64,000 nucleotides of DNA from an uncultured Flavonifractor sp. (GCA_947384055.1 CANDFO010000002.1:1-64000), one strand, 5' to 3'. Counted from the first letter of the stretch, positions 6,161-15,321 are shown. A program made the numbers and translations. The notes: generated by a model not told the origin, from the sequence alone.

Positions 6161-8879
6161 ATTTTTATTTGGCCTGGCAGAGCTCAGTCTGACCATGGGG
6201 GCGGTTATTGCGCTGCTGCTGGCCCTGGGGCCGGTGCTCAGCCGCCGTTTCGGGTCCCAGTGGCGGTACTGGGCCTGGCTGCTGGTGGCGCTACGGCTGG
6301 CGGTGCCGTTTAACGCGGAGCTTCCCGCCGCTCCGGTGGTGCTGGAGGCGCCTGCCCTGGACCTCACGGCGGCAGAGGTATTTCCGCCCCGCCCGGCGGC
6401 GGCTCCGCCTGGTGAGGCGGTCCCCGGCCCTCAGGTCCCGGTATCTGTCAGTCCCCCTGAGCCGGCCGCGGCGGAGCCTCAGCGTATTTCCGCCCCATCG
6501 GAGCTCCCGGCTCCCCGTGTGCAACAGACCGCCAAGGCGCTCAGCCTGCCCCAGCTCCTGACCGGGCTGTGGGCGGCGGGGGCGGCTGTCGTTCTGGCGG
6601 TTCAGCTCTGGAGATATCTGTACTTCATCCGGCGGGTGAGGCGCTGGCAGACCGCCGGAGGCCGCTACCAGGGGCTGAGCGTGTACCGCTGTCCCGCCAT
6701 AGCCACGCCGGTGCTGGCGGGGCTGCTGCGTCCCCGGATCCTCCTGCCCGAGGGCCTGGAGGAGGAGGCCGGGCAGTTCGCCCTGCTCCATGAGTACACC
6801 CACTTCGTCCGCCGGGACCTGTGGTACAAGCTGCTGCTGCTGTGGGTCAGCGCCCTGTACTGGTTCCATCCGCTGGTGTGGCTGATGGTGCGCAGCGCCG
6901 GACGGGACCTGGAAATCGCCTGTGACGCCCAGGCTCTGCGGGAAAAGGACGGGGATTTCCGCCGGCGCTACGGCCAGGCCCTGCTCTCCTTTGCGGCAGG
7001 GGCGGGCCGCGCCGCACCGCTGACTTCCAGCTTTGCCGACGGAATGCCCGGCCTGCGCCTGCGGTTCAAGGCGCTGGTGGACACCGCCCCCAAGCGGAAG
7101 GGCCGCCTTGCCCTCCTTGCGGTGCTGTGCGCCGCCCTGCTGGGGGCGGGGCTGGTGGCCTGCCGGACGGCGGAAGAGCCATCCCCCAGCCCGGAGCCCA
7201 CCTCCCCTGCGGAGCCGTCCTCCGGTGTGGAGGTGTACTACGGCCGCAATCCATCCCTCCAGGGAGATGAGCTGACCTTCACCGCCCTGCGGGAGGACGG
7301 AGACAAGTCCAAATCGGCGCGGCTGACCTTTCCGCTGGGGGAGCAGGTATCCCTGCCGGCGGCCTACGGCGAGAATTTGGGAAATCAGTCGGTCAAAAGA
7401 CTGCTGCAGGAGCTGAAAATGCTGGAAGAGGAGGGAAGAGTCTATTTAAACGGCGAGGAATACCTGATGGCGACGGTGACAGACGGACAGATCACCGCGC
7501 TGAAATGGGTGGCCGACCCCCACCTGGACGGTGGCGACGGCCGGTACTACGGCGTCTCCCCCACCCTGAAGGACGGCGTGCTGACCGTTACCCTGGTGCC
7601 CTACCTGTCCGCCTATGACACCGTCTCCCTGTCGGAGGAGGAGGGGCGCCAGGTGTCCTTCCCCCTGTGGGCGGACGTGGTGCTCCGGGGAAGAGATCCC
7701 AACCGGGCCGTCAGCACGGCATGGGAGTCATTTTTCTCCGAGCCGCCAAACTATGCGGAATCTGCCATCGCTCGGGTCCCCGTGATTCTCTTTCGGGTGC
7801 AGAACGGAAAGGTGCATGAGGCGGAGTGGCGCGGATGCCGGGTGGAGGCCCGGCCCCTGGCGGACGGGGTCTATTACGGTCTGCCGGAGTGGGCGAGAAT
7901 TCCCGGGGAGGGCACGCCTGACTTCCTCCAGCTCTATCTGTCGGCATCGTATTCGGACCCGGACCTCGGCCTGTTCGCCATGACCCTGACGACTCTGCCG
8001 GTAGACCCCGCGCTCCGGGAGAATCTGCTGGAGCTCCTGTACGCCCCCCTGGTCACCTGGGAGGAACCGGAGCACCTGGTGCTCCGGGTGGAGGTTGAAA
8101 ATAACGCCATAACCGGGCTCTCCTGGGTGGACGGCCCCCCTGAACAGCGGTGGTCCGGACTCTCCACCTGCTACCGGTCCTTCAGCGCGGCGGTGCTGGA
8201 GCATGTGGACCCGGAGACAGGGACCCTCAGCACCTCAAGAGATAACGAGCTGCGGCAGCTGGGGCTCAGGGGATACACGCTGGCCCCCGGCGTACTGGTC
8301 CGGCTGTGGGATACGGAGCGCGAGGTCTGGACAGACGCCGGCCTGGAGGAGCTGGAAGAGAAGATCTCCCGGCTGGGCAAGCCATTGTCCTGTGAATTAA
8401 CGCTGGCGGGCGACCGGGTGGTTGCAATCCGGGACATGTGCCTGGAAGAGGTGAGCTTCGGGTCGGACGACCCCGAGTACAGCTCCTTTTTGAGCCGGTA
8501 CACCAGAAGAGACGGCGTCTATTACCCCGGCCGCCGCGTGGAGTGGGGGAACATCACCTGGAACACGCCGGAACACCCCATCGCCGGAATCACCACCACG
8601 CTGTACGAGCTGGACCCGGAGACCGGGCAGGTAACGGACTCCTCCACGGAAACCGAGCTGATCATCAGCCGGGACGTGGTGTGCTATAACGAGGACGGGA
8701 CCCTCTGGACGGGAGGACTGGAGGCCTTTTTGGAGGCCTTTAATCAGGATGCCCAGGCGCTGCGGAAAGAGCGGCGCAACTACCTGACCTGGCCCCTGAA
8801 CGACATTTTGACCCTGGAGGCCACTTGCGAACGGGGCATGGTCACAATTCTGCGGCGCATGCCTCCGCCGGAGCTCTGA
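6153..8879 (+). CDS. M56 (BlaR1-type) membrane metallopeptidase with five C-terminal repeats
   Basis: At 908 residues this is longer than BlaR1 (about 600). N-terminal membrane helices lie near residues 8-30, 37-53 and 138-160. The zinc motif HEYTH is at about 213-217, with the third ligand region EIACDAQAL about 40 residues on. A hydrophobic segment ending LVACR near residue 340 leads to the outside. The rest is not a penicillin-binding domain. It holds five repeats of about 105 residues beginning at about 361, 463, 572, 673 and 789. Most start (V/R)YYG or similar, and they end in ITALKW, VHEAEW, ITGLSW or a like strand. The protein presumably senses an extracytoplasmic signal and cleaves the BlaI-type partner. 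Ligand unknown. Confidence 0.9.
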   Translation: MGEFLFGLAELSLTMGAVIALLLALGPVLSRRFGSQWRYWAWLLVALRLAVPFNAELPAAPVVLEAPALDLTAAEVFPPRPAAAPPGEAVPGPQVPVSVSPPEPAAAEPQRISAPSELPAPRVQQTAKALSLPQLLTGLWAAGAAVVLAVQLWRYLYFIRRVRRWQTAGGRYQGLSVYRCPAIATPVLAGLLRPRILLPEGLEEEAGQFALLHEYTHFVRRDLWYKLLLLWVSALYWFHPLVWLMVRSAGRDLEIACDAQALREKDGDFRRRYGQALLSFAAGAGRAAPLTSSFADGMPGLRLRFKALVDTAPKRKGRLALLAVLCAALLGAGLVACRTAEEPSPSPEPTSPAEPSSGVEVYYGRNPSLQGDELTFTALREDGDKSKSARLTFPLGEQVSLPAAYGENLGNQSVKRLLQELKMLEEEGRVYLNGEEYLMATVTDGQITALKWVADPHLDGGDGRYYGVSPTLKDGVLTVTLVPYLSAYDTVSLSEEEGRQVSFPLWADVVLRGRDPNRAVSTAWESFFSEPPNYAESAIARVPVILFRVQNGKVHEAEWRGCRVEARPLADGVYYGLPEWARIPGEGTPDFLQLYLSASYSDPDLGLFAMTLTTLPVDPALRENLLELLYAPLVTWEEPEHLVLRVEVENNAITGLSWVDGPPEQRWSGLSTCYRSFSAAVLEHVDPETGTLSTSRDNELRQLGLRGYTLAPGVLVRLWDTEREVWTDAGLEELEEKISRLGKPLSCELTLAGDRVVAIRDMCLEEVSFGSDDPEYSSFLSRYTRRDGVYYPGRRVEWGNITWNTPEHPIAGITTTLYELDPETGQVTDSSTETELIISRDVVCYNEDGTLWTGGLEAFLEAFNQDAQALRKERRNYLTWPLNDILTLEATCERGMVTILRRMPPPEL

Positions 8880-8943
8880 GCCTTTCCGTTATCCGCGGAG
8901 AATTGCCCGCCTGAACCACTGCGGCAGTCCCTGTCCGCCTCCG

Positions 8944-9666
8944 TCACAGCATACGCATTATCTCCCGCTTCAGGCGGGAGATAATGCGTTTTTCCAGCCG
9001 TGAAATATACGATTGCGAGATGCCCAGGAAATCGGCGACCTCTTTTTGTGTGCGCTCCGGGCGTCCGTCCAGTCCAAAGCGCATGGTGATAATCTGCCGT
9101 TCCCGGTCGCTCAGCTTTTCCAGAGCCTCAAACAGAAGCTGTCGGTCCACATCGTCCTCAATGGGCTTCATGACCACATCGTTCTCCGTGCCCATAATGT
9201 CCGACAGCAGCAGCTCATTGCCGTCCCAGTCGGTGTTTAGCGGCTCGTCAAAGGAGACCTCACTTTTCAGATTGGCGGTTTTGCGCAGGTACATCAGGAT
9301 TTCGTTTTCAATGCACCGGGAGGCATAGGTGGCCAGCTTGATATTTTTGGCGGGCTTATAGGTGTTCACCGCTTTGATCAGGCCGATGGTGCCGATGGAG
9401 ATCAGGTCCTCAATACCGACGCCGGTATTTTCAAACCGGCGGGCGATGTATACCACCAGGCGCAGATTTCGCTCGATGAGCTGGGATTTGACCGCCTCGT
9501 CTCCCTGTTCCAGCCGCTCGATCAGCCCGGCCTCCTCGTCCCGGGTCAGGGGCGGGGGGAGGGTGTCGCTCCCCCCGATGTACATGATTTTTCCCGGCAG
9601 CTTTAGGCCCAGCCGGGCCAGTATGTTCTGTAATTTCCCGTACCAGCGCAGCATCCGTCCTGTCAT
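8944..9666 (-). CDS. sigE: Sporulation sigma factor sigma-E (pro-sigma-E)
   Basis: This 240-residue sigma-70-family factor is the mother-cell regulator after asymmetric division. The hydrophobic, basic pro-sequence spans residues 1 to about 28 and leads into [12 protein letters not shown], where SpoIIGA cleaves. Region 2 is [20 protein letters not shown] with the -10 reading helix [17 protein letters not shown]. Region 4 is [20 protein letters not shown] plus the [23 protein letters not shown]. Length is normal. It lies 18 bp downstream of spoIIGA in the same operon. Its last codons contain the terminator hairpin of the opposing gene. Confidence 0.98.
   Translation of the reverse strand: MTGRMLRWYGKLQNILARLGLKLPGKIMYIGGSDTLPPPLTRDEEAGLIERLEQGDEAVKSQLIERNLRLVVYIARRFENTGVGIEDLISIGTIGLIKAVNTYKPAKNIKLATYASRCIENEILMYLRKTANLKSEVSFDEPLNTDWDGNELLLSDIMGTENDVVMKPIEDDVDRQLLFEALEKLSDRERQIITMRFGLDGRPERTQKEVADFLGISQSYISRLEKRIISRLKREIMRML
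8954..8993 (+). terminator. Terminator of the BlaI/M56 operon, inside the sigE 3' end
   Basis: A perfect 15-bp stem (8954-8968 with 8974-8988; arms CGCATTATCTCCCGC and GCGGGAGATAATGCG), a 5-nt loop and TTTTT at 8989-8993 on the plus strand. It lies within the last codons of sigE (REIMRML), so one sequence codes on one strand and terminates on the other. Confidence 0.9.
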
Positions 9667-9684
9667 TTCCCGTTACCTCCCCAT

Positions 9685-10542
9685 CTATGTACCAATCAGG
9701 GCGCTGTATCCCCCGCCGTCGGACAGACGGGTGGGGGAGAGCGCTACCAGCAGCTTTCCGTAATCCTCCGTTCCGATTTTGGCCCCGTCCAGACGCAGGG
9801 CCAGCAAAAGCCCGCACTCCACCCCTACGGACTGATAGGGCAGCAGGCGGCAGCGTCCCTGCCATCCCTGAGCGCTCAGCCGCTCCATGGCCTTTACCGG
9901 GTCCCGGAGCGCCTGAGCATCCGGGGCCTGCCCCGGCGGGAACAGCGGGGCCAGGCGCTCCCCCTCGGCCACCATCACGGGCCGTCCGTTGGCCGGGTCC
10001 GTAAGCGTGTTTCCCGTATCCACCAGCGCGGTGAGCGCCACCCGGCGTCCCTCCAAGGTCAGCAGGGCGGCAGTCAGCTCCCGACGCACCGCGCTGTGTC
10101 TCGCGGTGCGCTGGAGCACCAGGGTGAGGAGCGCATAACACCCCGCGGCGGACAGGAGAATCAGCTTTAAATCCATAGCGGAGTAAAAAATGCCGTTTTT
10201 TAGGGTGAGTCCCCGGCCGCCCAGCAGTTCCAGCGCGAAAATCCCCCCGCCAAAGGCGGCGGCCACCGCGAAAAAAACCAGGCTTACCCGCAGCAGCCTC
10301 CGGCTTCCGCCGTAACTGACGAGCAGGGCCAGCACTGCCGCCCCCAGCTTGCACAGCGGATGCAGGAGGAAGCCCATGCCGGGAAAAAATACGGCGGCGG
10401 CGTAGGCCGCCCCCAACGCCGCCCCCAGCGCCAGCCGTCCCCGGCGGAGGACCTCCCCCGCCAGCCGTCCGGCGCACAGCAGGAGCAGGTAATCCACCAC
10501 GAAATTCAGCAGAAAGAGCGAATCGATGTAAATGACAGTCAC
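9685..10542 (-). CDS. spoIIGA: Sigma-E processing peptidase SpoIIGA
   Basis: At 285 residues this is the membrane aspartic protease that removes the sigma-E pro-sequence at the sporulation septum. The N-terminal half has about five hydrophobic helices (residues 3-22, 40-60, 65-78, 85-105, 126-143). The cytoplasmic half carries the protease motif VDTGNTL with the catalytic Asp near residue 175. Its order with sigE is that of the classical spoIIG operon. The promoter has the spoIIG-type 22-bp spacing. Confidence 0.95.
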   Translation of the reverse strand: MTVIYIDSLFLLNFVVDYLLLLCAGRLAGEVLRRGRLALGAALGAAYAAAVFFPGMGFLLHPLCKLGAAVLALLVSYGGSRRLLRVSLVFFAVAAAFGGGIFALELLGGRGLTLKNGIFYSAMDLKLILLSAAGCYALLTLVLQRTARHSAVRRELTAALLTLEGRRVALTALVDTGNTLTDPANGRPVMVAEGERLAPLFPPGQAPDAQALRDPVKAMERLSAQGWQGRCRLLPYQSVGVECGLLLALRLDGAKIGTEDYGKLLVALSPTRLSDGGGYSALIGT

Positions 10543-10578
10543 GGCGGTCCCTCCCTGTCCGGTCCCGGGGTGTCACCC

Positions 10579-10612
10579 ATTATAAGACAGCCCCCCGCTC
10601 AAAAAAGGTCAA
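10579..10612 (-). promoter_or_regulatory. spoIIG promoter with 22-bp spacer (Spo0A-type)
   Basis: On the minus strand TTGACC (10607-10612) and TATAAT (10579-10584) are separated by exactly 22 bp. The Bacillus subtilis spoIIG promoter is known for a sigma-A -10 and a -35 element set 22 bp apart and activated by Spo0A. The -35 region here (TTTGACC) resembles a degenerate Spo0A box. No other good -35 at 17 bp is visible. Confidence 0.75.
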
Positions 10613-10633
10613 ATACGGGGCGGAGGGCAAAAG

Positions 10634-10673
10634 AACCGGGCGGGCGCCTGACTGTCAAGGCGCCCGCCCGGTT
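10634..10673 (-). terminator. Terminator after tex
   Basis: A 15-bp perfect, very GC-rich stem (10634-10648 with 10659-10673) has a T-rich run on the minus strand. It separates the tex transcript from the spoIIGA promoter. Confidence 0.8.
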
Positions 10674-10779
10674 TATATGGTCAAATACAGTTGTGCTGTT
10701 TTCAGGTTATCTGATGACAACGCGGCCAAAGCGGAACATCCGCCGCCAACATGTGTGTGGGGAGCTGTGAAACAGGCCC

Positions 10780-12945
10780 TCAGGCGGGAGCGTCAGGGGA
10801 CTGCATGGTCAGGGAAATGCGCTTTTTCGCCCCGTCCACCTCCAGCACCCAGACCGTCACAATATCTCCCACGCTGAGGAGCTCCGACGGATGGCGCACC
10901 CGGCGGCCGGAAAGCCGGCTGATGTGGACCAGTCCGTCCTGGTGCACGCCGATATCCACGAACACGCCGAAATCAATGACGTTGCGCACCGTGCCGGTGA
11001 GCTCCATACCGGGTTTCAGATCCTTCATCTCCATCACATCGGTGCGGAGAATGGGGCGGGGCAGCTCGTCCCGGGGGTCCCGCCCGGGTTTCAGCAGCTC
11101 CCCGGCAATGTCACGCAGGGTTGGCACACCCACGCCGCAGCGGGCGGCCAGTTCCGCTTCTCCCAGCTCCTCTATCCGGCCGCGCAGCGCCCCGATGGTC
11201 CCGGCCTTCACGTCAGAGAGCTGATATCCGCACTGGTCCAGCAGCCGCTCGGCGGCGGAATAGCTCTCCGGGTGAACCCCGGTGTTGTCCAGGATGGAGG
11301 CGCTCTCAGGCACCCGCAGGAAACCCGCGCACTGCTCAAAGGCTTTCGGCCCCACCTTAGGCACCTTGAGCACCTGTTTCCGGCTGGTAAAAGCCCCGTT
11401 CTCCTCCCGGTACTTGACGATATTCCTGGCAGTGGCGGCGGTAAGCCCGGCTACCCGCCCCAGCAGCGGGGCTGAGGCGGTGTTCAGGTCCACCCCCACC
11501 GCGTTGACGCAGTCCTCCACCACGCCGGACAGGGCCTCATCCAGCCGGGCCTGGGGCATGTCGTGCTGGTACTGGCCCACACCGATGCTCTTGGGGTCGA
11601 TTTTTACCAGCTCCGCCAGCGGGTCCTGGAGCCGCCGCGCAATGGACACCGCCGAGCGCAAATTGACATCGTAATCGGGAAACTCCTCCGCCGCCAGCTT
11701 GGAGGCGGAGTATACGCTGGCCCCCGCCTCGTTGACGATCATGTAGCTGACGCCGCCGCCTACCGCCTTGATCAGTTCCACCGTCATCTGTTCGGTCTCC
11801 CGGCTGGCGGTGCCGTTGCCGATGGCAATGTGCTCCACCCCGTGGCGTCTGATGAGCCCGGAGAGGACGGCAATGGCCTCCTGCTGTCTGGCCTTGGAAA
11901 AGGTGGGATACACCACCGCCGTGTCCAGGACCTTACCGGTGCCGTCTACCACCGCCACCTTGCAGCCGTTGCGGTAGCCGGGATCCAGCCCCATGGTCAC
12001 TTTGCCCTTTACCGGGGGCTGCATCAGCAGGGGCTTCAGATTCAGGCCGAAATTGCGGATCGCCCCCTCGTTGGCCTGGTCGGTAAGCCATGCGCGGATT
12101 TCCCGCTCCATGGAGGGCTGAAGCAGCCGGTGATAGGCGTCGTCCGCCGCCGCCCGCACAAAGTCCATAGCCGCCCGGCCGGGCACGGTCATCCGGCGGA
12201 CCGCAACGCAGGCAATTTCCGGGTCCAGCTCCACAGACACCTTTAGAACTCCTTCCCGCTCGCCCCGGTTGATAGCCAGCACCTGATGGTCCAGAGCCCG
12301 GCTCACCGGGGTTCTGAACTCGTAGTACAGCCGGTAGACCGAGTCCTGCGGCTCCTTGTCCGCCGCCCTGGACACCAGGGCGGCCCGGCGCAGGTAGAGG
12401 GACCTCAGCTCTCTGCGCACACCGGCGTCGTCAGAGATCAGCTCCGCGATGATGTCGCCGGCCCCCTGAAGGGCGGCCTCCACCGTTTCCACCCCCTTCT
12501 CCGGGTCCACAAAATCCCGGGCGGCCTGCGCCATGTCCACCGCCGGACCACCCAAAGCCAAGGCCAGCGCGGACAGGGGTTCCAGCCCCTTCTCCCGGGC
12601 GATGGAGGCCCGCGTGCGCCGCTTCTGCTTATAGGGCCGGTACAGGTCCTCCACCTCCGCCAGAGTGGAGGCGGAGGCAATGGCGGCAGAAAGAGCCTCG
12701 GTGAGCTTCCCCTGACCCTCAACAGCGGCGCAGACCTCCTGCCGCCGCTGTTCCAAATTCCGCAGGTATTGCAGGCGGTCGGCCAGAGTACGCAGAGCGG
12801 TGTCGTCCATGGCGCCGTGGAGCTCCTTGCGGTAGCGGGCGATAAAAGGGATGGTGTTCCCCTGGTCAATCAACGTAACCACATTGGCCACGTGCGTCTC
12901 GCTCTGCCCCAGCTCCCGGGCCAGAATTTGCAGAATGGTTTCCAT
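10780..12945 (-). CDS. tex: Tex-family transcription accessory / RNA-binding protein
   Basis: At 721 residues this is full length for Tex (YhgF), a nucleic-acid-binding protein linked to transcription fidelity and stress survival. In order: an N-terminal helical domain (DQGNTIPFIARYRKE, PYKQKRRTRASIAREKGLEPL); a YqgF/RNase H-like domain near 320-450 (TMGLDPGYRNGCKVAVVDGTG); helix-hairpin-helix motifs near 490-570 (DLNTASAPLLGRVAGL, LKVPKVGPKAFEQCAGFLR); and a C-terminal S1 domain near 645-715 (GTVRNVIDFGVFVDIG). AAAAAGGAG precedes the ATG. It is monocistronic. Confidence 0.97.
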   Translation of the reverse strand: METILQILARELGQSETHVANVVTLIDQGNTIPFIARYRKELHGAMDDTALRTLADRLQYLRNLEQRRQEVCAAVEGQGKLTEALSAAIASASTLAEVEDLYRPYKQKRRTRASIAREKGLEPLSALALALGGPAVDMAQAARDFVDPEKGVETVEAALQGAGDIIAELISDDAGVRRELRSLYLRRAALVSRAADKEPQDSVYRLYYEFRTPVSRALDHQVLAINRGEREGVLKVSVELDPEIACVAVRRMTVPGRAAMDFVRAAADDAYHRLLQPSMEREIRAWLTDQANEGAIRNFGLNLKPLLMQPPVKGKVTMGLDPGYRNGCKVAVVDGTGKVLDTAVVYPTFSKARQQEAIAVLSGLIRRHGVEHIAIGNGTASRETEQMTVELIKAVGGGVSYMIVNEAGASVYSASKLAAEEFPDYDVNLRSAVSIARRLQDPLAELVKIDPKSIGVGQYQHDMPQARLDEALSGVVEDCVNAVGVDLNTASAPLLGRVAGLTAATARNIVKYREENGAFTSRKQVLKVPKVGPKAFEQCAGFLRVPESASILDNTGVHPESYSAAERLLDQCGYQLSDVKAGTIGALRGRIEELGEAELAARCGVGVPTLRDIAGELLKPGRDPRDELPRPILRTDVMEMKDLKPGMELTGTVRNVIDFGVFVDIGVHQDGLVHISRLSGRRVRHPSELLSVGDIVTVWVLEVDGAKKRISLTMQSPDAPA

Positions 12946-13002
12946 AAGACTCTCCTTTTTGCTGTCCCGTTCAGGGGCTGTTCACATAGACCGAATATGC
13001 GG

Positions 13003-13069
13003 ATTTTGCCGCCCTCGGGCGGCAAAACTCTGCGAGGCCTTCCCGTGGGGGAAGTCTTTGACAGGCTGA
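13003..13069 (-). repeat. Fragment of the 206-bp intergenic element (copy A)
   Basis: About 67 bp matches one end of the full copies: the TTTTGCCGCC-GGCGGCAAAA palindrome, CTGCGAGGC, the TTCCCGTGGGGG block and the terminus GACAGGCTGA. The other two thirds of the element are missing. It lies between argF and tex, which are co-oriented, unlike the full copies. Confidence 0.75.
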
Positions 13070-13070
13070 T

Positions 13071-13108
13071 CGGAGCAGCTGGCATACACCGGCTGCTCCG
13101 GTCCTTTT
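13071..13108. terminator. Hairpin between argF and tex
   Basis: Arms CGGAGCAGC and GCTGCTCCG, with a T-rich run only on the plus strand. As argF and tex are both on the minus strand, its role is unclear. It abuts the end of the repeat fragment, as hairpins do at the full copies. The rest of 12946-13176 shows no gene. Confidence 0.4.
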
Positions 13109-13176
13109 AAATACGGATTCTGATATTCTCATGCAATAAAACCCATGGTATTTGCACCGTGGAGGAGCAACAGATG

Positions 13177-14100
13177 TCACCGGAACTCCTCGCCCATCAG
13201 CAGGCACATGACCGCCTTCTGCGCGTGGAGACGGTTTTCCGCCTCGTCAAAGATTTCTTCGGCGTGGGCCTCAAAGACCTCTGCCGTAATCTCTTCTCCC
13301 CGGTGAGCGGGCAGGCAGTGCTGCACCATAGCGCCCGGGTGGGCCAGCTTCATGAGAGACTCGTTAACCTGATAGCCCGCAAAGGCAATCCGGCGCTTCT
13401 GGGCCTCTTCCTCCTGCCCCATAGAGGCCCAGACGTCGGTAATCACCACGTCGGCGTCCGCCGCGGCCTCCCTGGGGTCCCGGCACAGATGGAATCTGGC
13501 GTCCGTGACGCTCTCGGCAAAGTCCAGCACCCGCCGGTCCGGGTCGTAGCCCTCCGGACAGGCGGCCGATACATCCATGCCGCACTTCAGGCCGCCCACA
13601 ATCAGCGAATTGGCCATATTGTTGCCGTCCCCGATAAAACACAGCTTCAGCCCCTCCAGGCGGGTCATGTGCTCTCGAACCGTCATCAGGTCGGCCAGCA
13701 CCTGGCAGGGGTGGGCAAAATCCGTAAGGCCATTGATAACGGGGATGGTGGCGTATTGCGCCAGCGTCTCCACCTCCTGCTGCCCATAGGTGCGGATCAT
13801 GATGCCGTCACAGTACCGGGAGAGCACCCGCGCCGTATCCTCAATGGGTTCTCCGCGGCCGATCTGACTCTCTCTGCCGGAGAGGAACAGGGCATGGCCG
13901 CCCAGCTGAAACATGCCGGTCTCAAAGGAAACCCGCGTACGGGTGGAGTTTTTCTCAAAAATCATCGCCAGAGTCTTGCCCTCCAGATGGCTGTGGGCAA
14001 GTCCGTGCTTCTGATTATATTTCATCTGGTCCGCCACATTGAGGATTTTTGTGATGTCCTCCCGGGTCAGGTCCAGCAGCTTCAGCAAGTCTTTCTGCAT
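13177..14100 (-). CDS. argF: Ornithine carbamoyltransferase
   Basis: This 307-residue enzyme makes citrulline from ornithine and carbamoyl phosphate. The carbamoyl-phosphate loop is STRTRVSFE near residue 52. FAHPCQVLADLMT provides the HPCQ motif. MVQHCLPAHRGEEI is the C-terminal ornithine-side motif with the reactive Cys. Length is normal for the anabolic enzyme. It is the last gene of the leftward arg operon, 45 bp after argD. Confidence 0.98.
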   Translation of the reverse strand: MQKDLLKLLDLTREDITKILNVADQMKYNQKHGLAHSHLEGKTLAMIFEKNSTRTRVSFETGMFQLGGHALFLSGRESQIGRGEPIEDTARVLSRYCDGIMIRTYGQQEVETLAQYATIPVINGLTDFAHPCQVLADLMTVREHMTRLEGLKLCFIGDGNNMANSLIVGGLKCGMDVSAACPEGYDPDRRVLDFAESVTDARFHLCRDPREAAADADVVITDVWASMGQEEEAQKRRIAFAGYQVNESLMKLAHPGAMVQHCLPAHRGEEITAEVFEAHAEEIFDEAENRLHAQKAVMCLLMGEEFR

Positions 14101-14145
14101 GGTAATTCCCCCTGTTTTCCATCAGAATATGGTCCCTCTGAGAAC

Positions 14146-15321
14146 CTAGAGCGTCCGCTCCATAATCGCCAGTCCTTTTTCGATCTCCTCCCGGCTGATG
14201 GTCAGCGGGGGGAGCAGGCGCAGGGCCTCCCCCGCCGTCAGCACCAGCAGGCCATTTCCGATCAGCCGGGCGGCCAGCTCCCGATTGCTGCAGGCGCCCC
14301 TGACCTCTACGCCGATCATCAGGCCCAGGCCCCGGGTAGCTCCCAGGCAGTCCAGACCCATGTGCTCAATCCGTTCCCGGATATAGGCGGCCTTCTCTGT
14401 TACACAGGCCAGCAGCTCCTCGTCCAGGATATCCAGAACTGTCTGGGCTGCGGCGGCACAGATGGGATTTCCGCCAAAAGTGGAGGCGTGGGTGCCGGGG
14501 CCCAGCACCTCCCGGCAGCGCTCGCCGGCCAGCATCCCGCCCATGGGAAGTCCTCCGGCAATTCCCTTCGCAAAGGATACGCCGTCGGGCTGGATGCCGT
14601 ACTGCTGGAACGCAAACAGCGTTCCGGTGCGGCCAATGCCGGTCTGCACCTCGTCCACCAGCAGCAGCCAGTCCCGCTGACGGCACAGCTCGGCCACGGC
14701 CTGGACGTAGTCCCGGTCCAGGGGCAGCACGCCGCCCTCCCCCTGGACCAGCTCCACCAGCACGGCGCAGACATCGTGTCCTGCCGCCGCCTGGAGGTCA
14801 TTTAAATCCCCCGCCCGGGCATATCGGAAGCCCTCGTCGAAGGGAAAGAAGTAGTTGTGGAACACATCCTGCCCCGTGGCGGTCAGGGTGGAAATGGTCC
14901 GGCCATGGAAGGAGTTTTTGAGGGTCAGGATGGTCCCTCTCCCTTTGCCGTACCGGTCGAAGCTGTACTTCCTGGCCAGCTTGATCAGCCCCTCGTTGCC
15001 CTCCGCCCCGGAGTTGGCAAAGAAGGCCGCCGCCATGCCGGAGCGGACGCACAGCGTCCGGGCCAGCTCCGCGTAGGGCCGGGTGTAAAACAGGTTGGAC
15101 ACATGGGCCAGCTTTGCCGCCTGGGTGGAGACCGCCTCCACCCACCGGGGATTTCCATAGCCGACAGAGCACACCCCGATGCCGGAGGTAAAGTCGATGT
15201 ACTCCTTCCCCTCCAGGCTGTACAGGGTGGCGCCCCTGCCGTGGTCGATATCCACGTCAAACCGGCCGTAGGTCTGCATGGCATAGGCGCCGTCCAGCGC
15301 CTTCAGCTCTTCATGGGTCAT
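14146..15321 (-). CDS. argD: Acetylornithine aminotransferase
   Basis: This 391-residue class III PLP aminotransferase converts N-acetylglutamate semialdehyde to N-acetylornithine. Landmarks are FANSGAEGNEGLIKLAR (PLP phosphate binding), LLLVDEVQTGIGRTG (the Asp that contacts the pyridine nitrogen) and SFAKGIAGG, whose Lys near residue 251 forms the Schiff base. The start MTHEELKALD is preceded by a purine-rich site (GAAAGGAGA). It lies between argB and argF. Confidence 0.97.
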   Translation of the reverse strand: MTHEELKALDGAYAMQTYGRFDVDIDHGRGATLYSLEGKEYIDFTSGIGVCSVGYGNPRWVEAVSTQAAKLAHVSNLFYTRPYAELARTLCVRSGMAAAFFANSGAEGNEGLIKLARKYSFDRYGKGRGTILTLKNSFHGRTISTLTATGQDVFHNYFFPFDEGFRYARAGDLNDLQAAAGHDVCAVLVELVQGEGGVLPLDRDYVQAVAELCRQRDWLLLVDEVQTGIGRTGTLFAFQQYGIQPDGVSFAKGIAGGLPMGGMLAGERCREVLGPGTHASTFGGNPICAAAAQTVLDILDEELLACVTEKAAYIRERIEHMGLDCLGATRGLGLMIGVEVRGACSNRELAARLIGNGLLVLTAGEALRLLPPLTISREEIEKGLAIMERTL

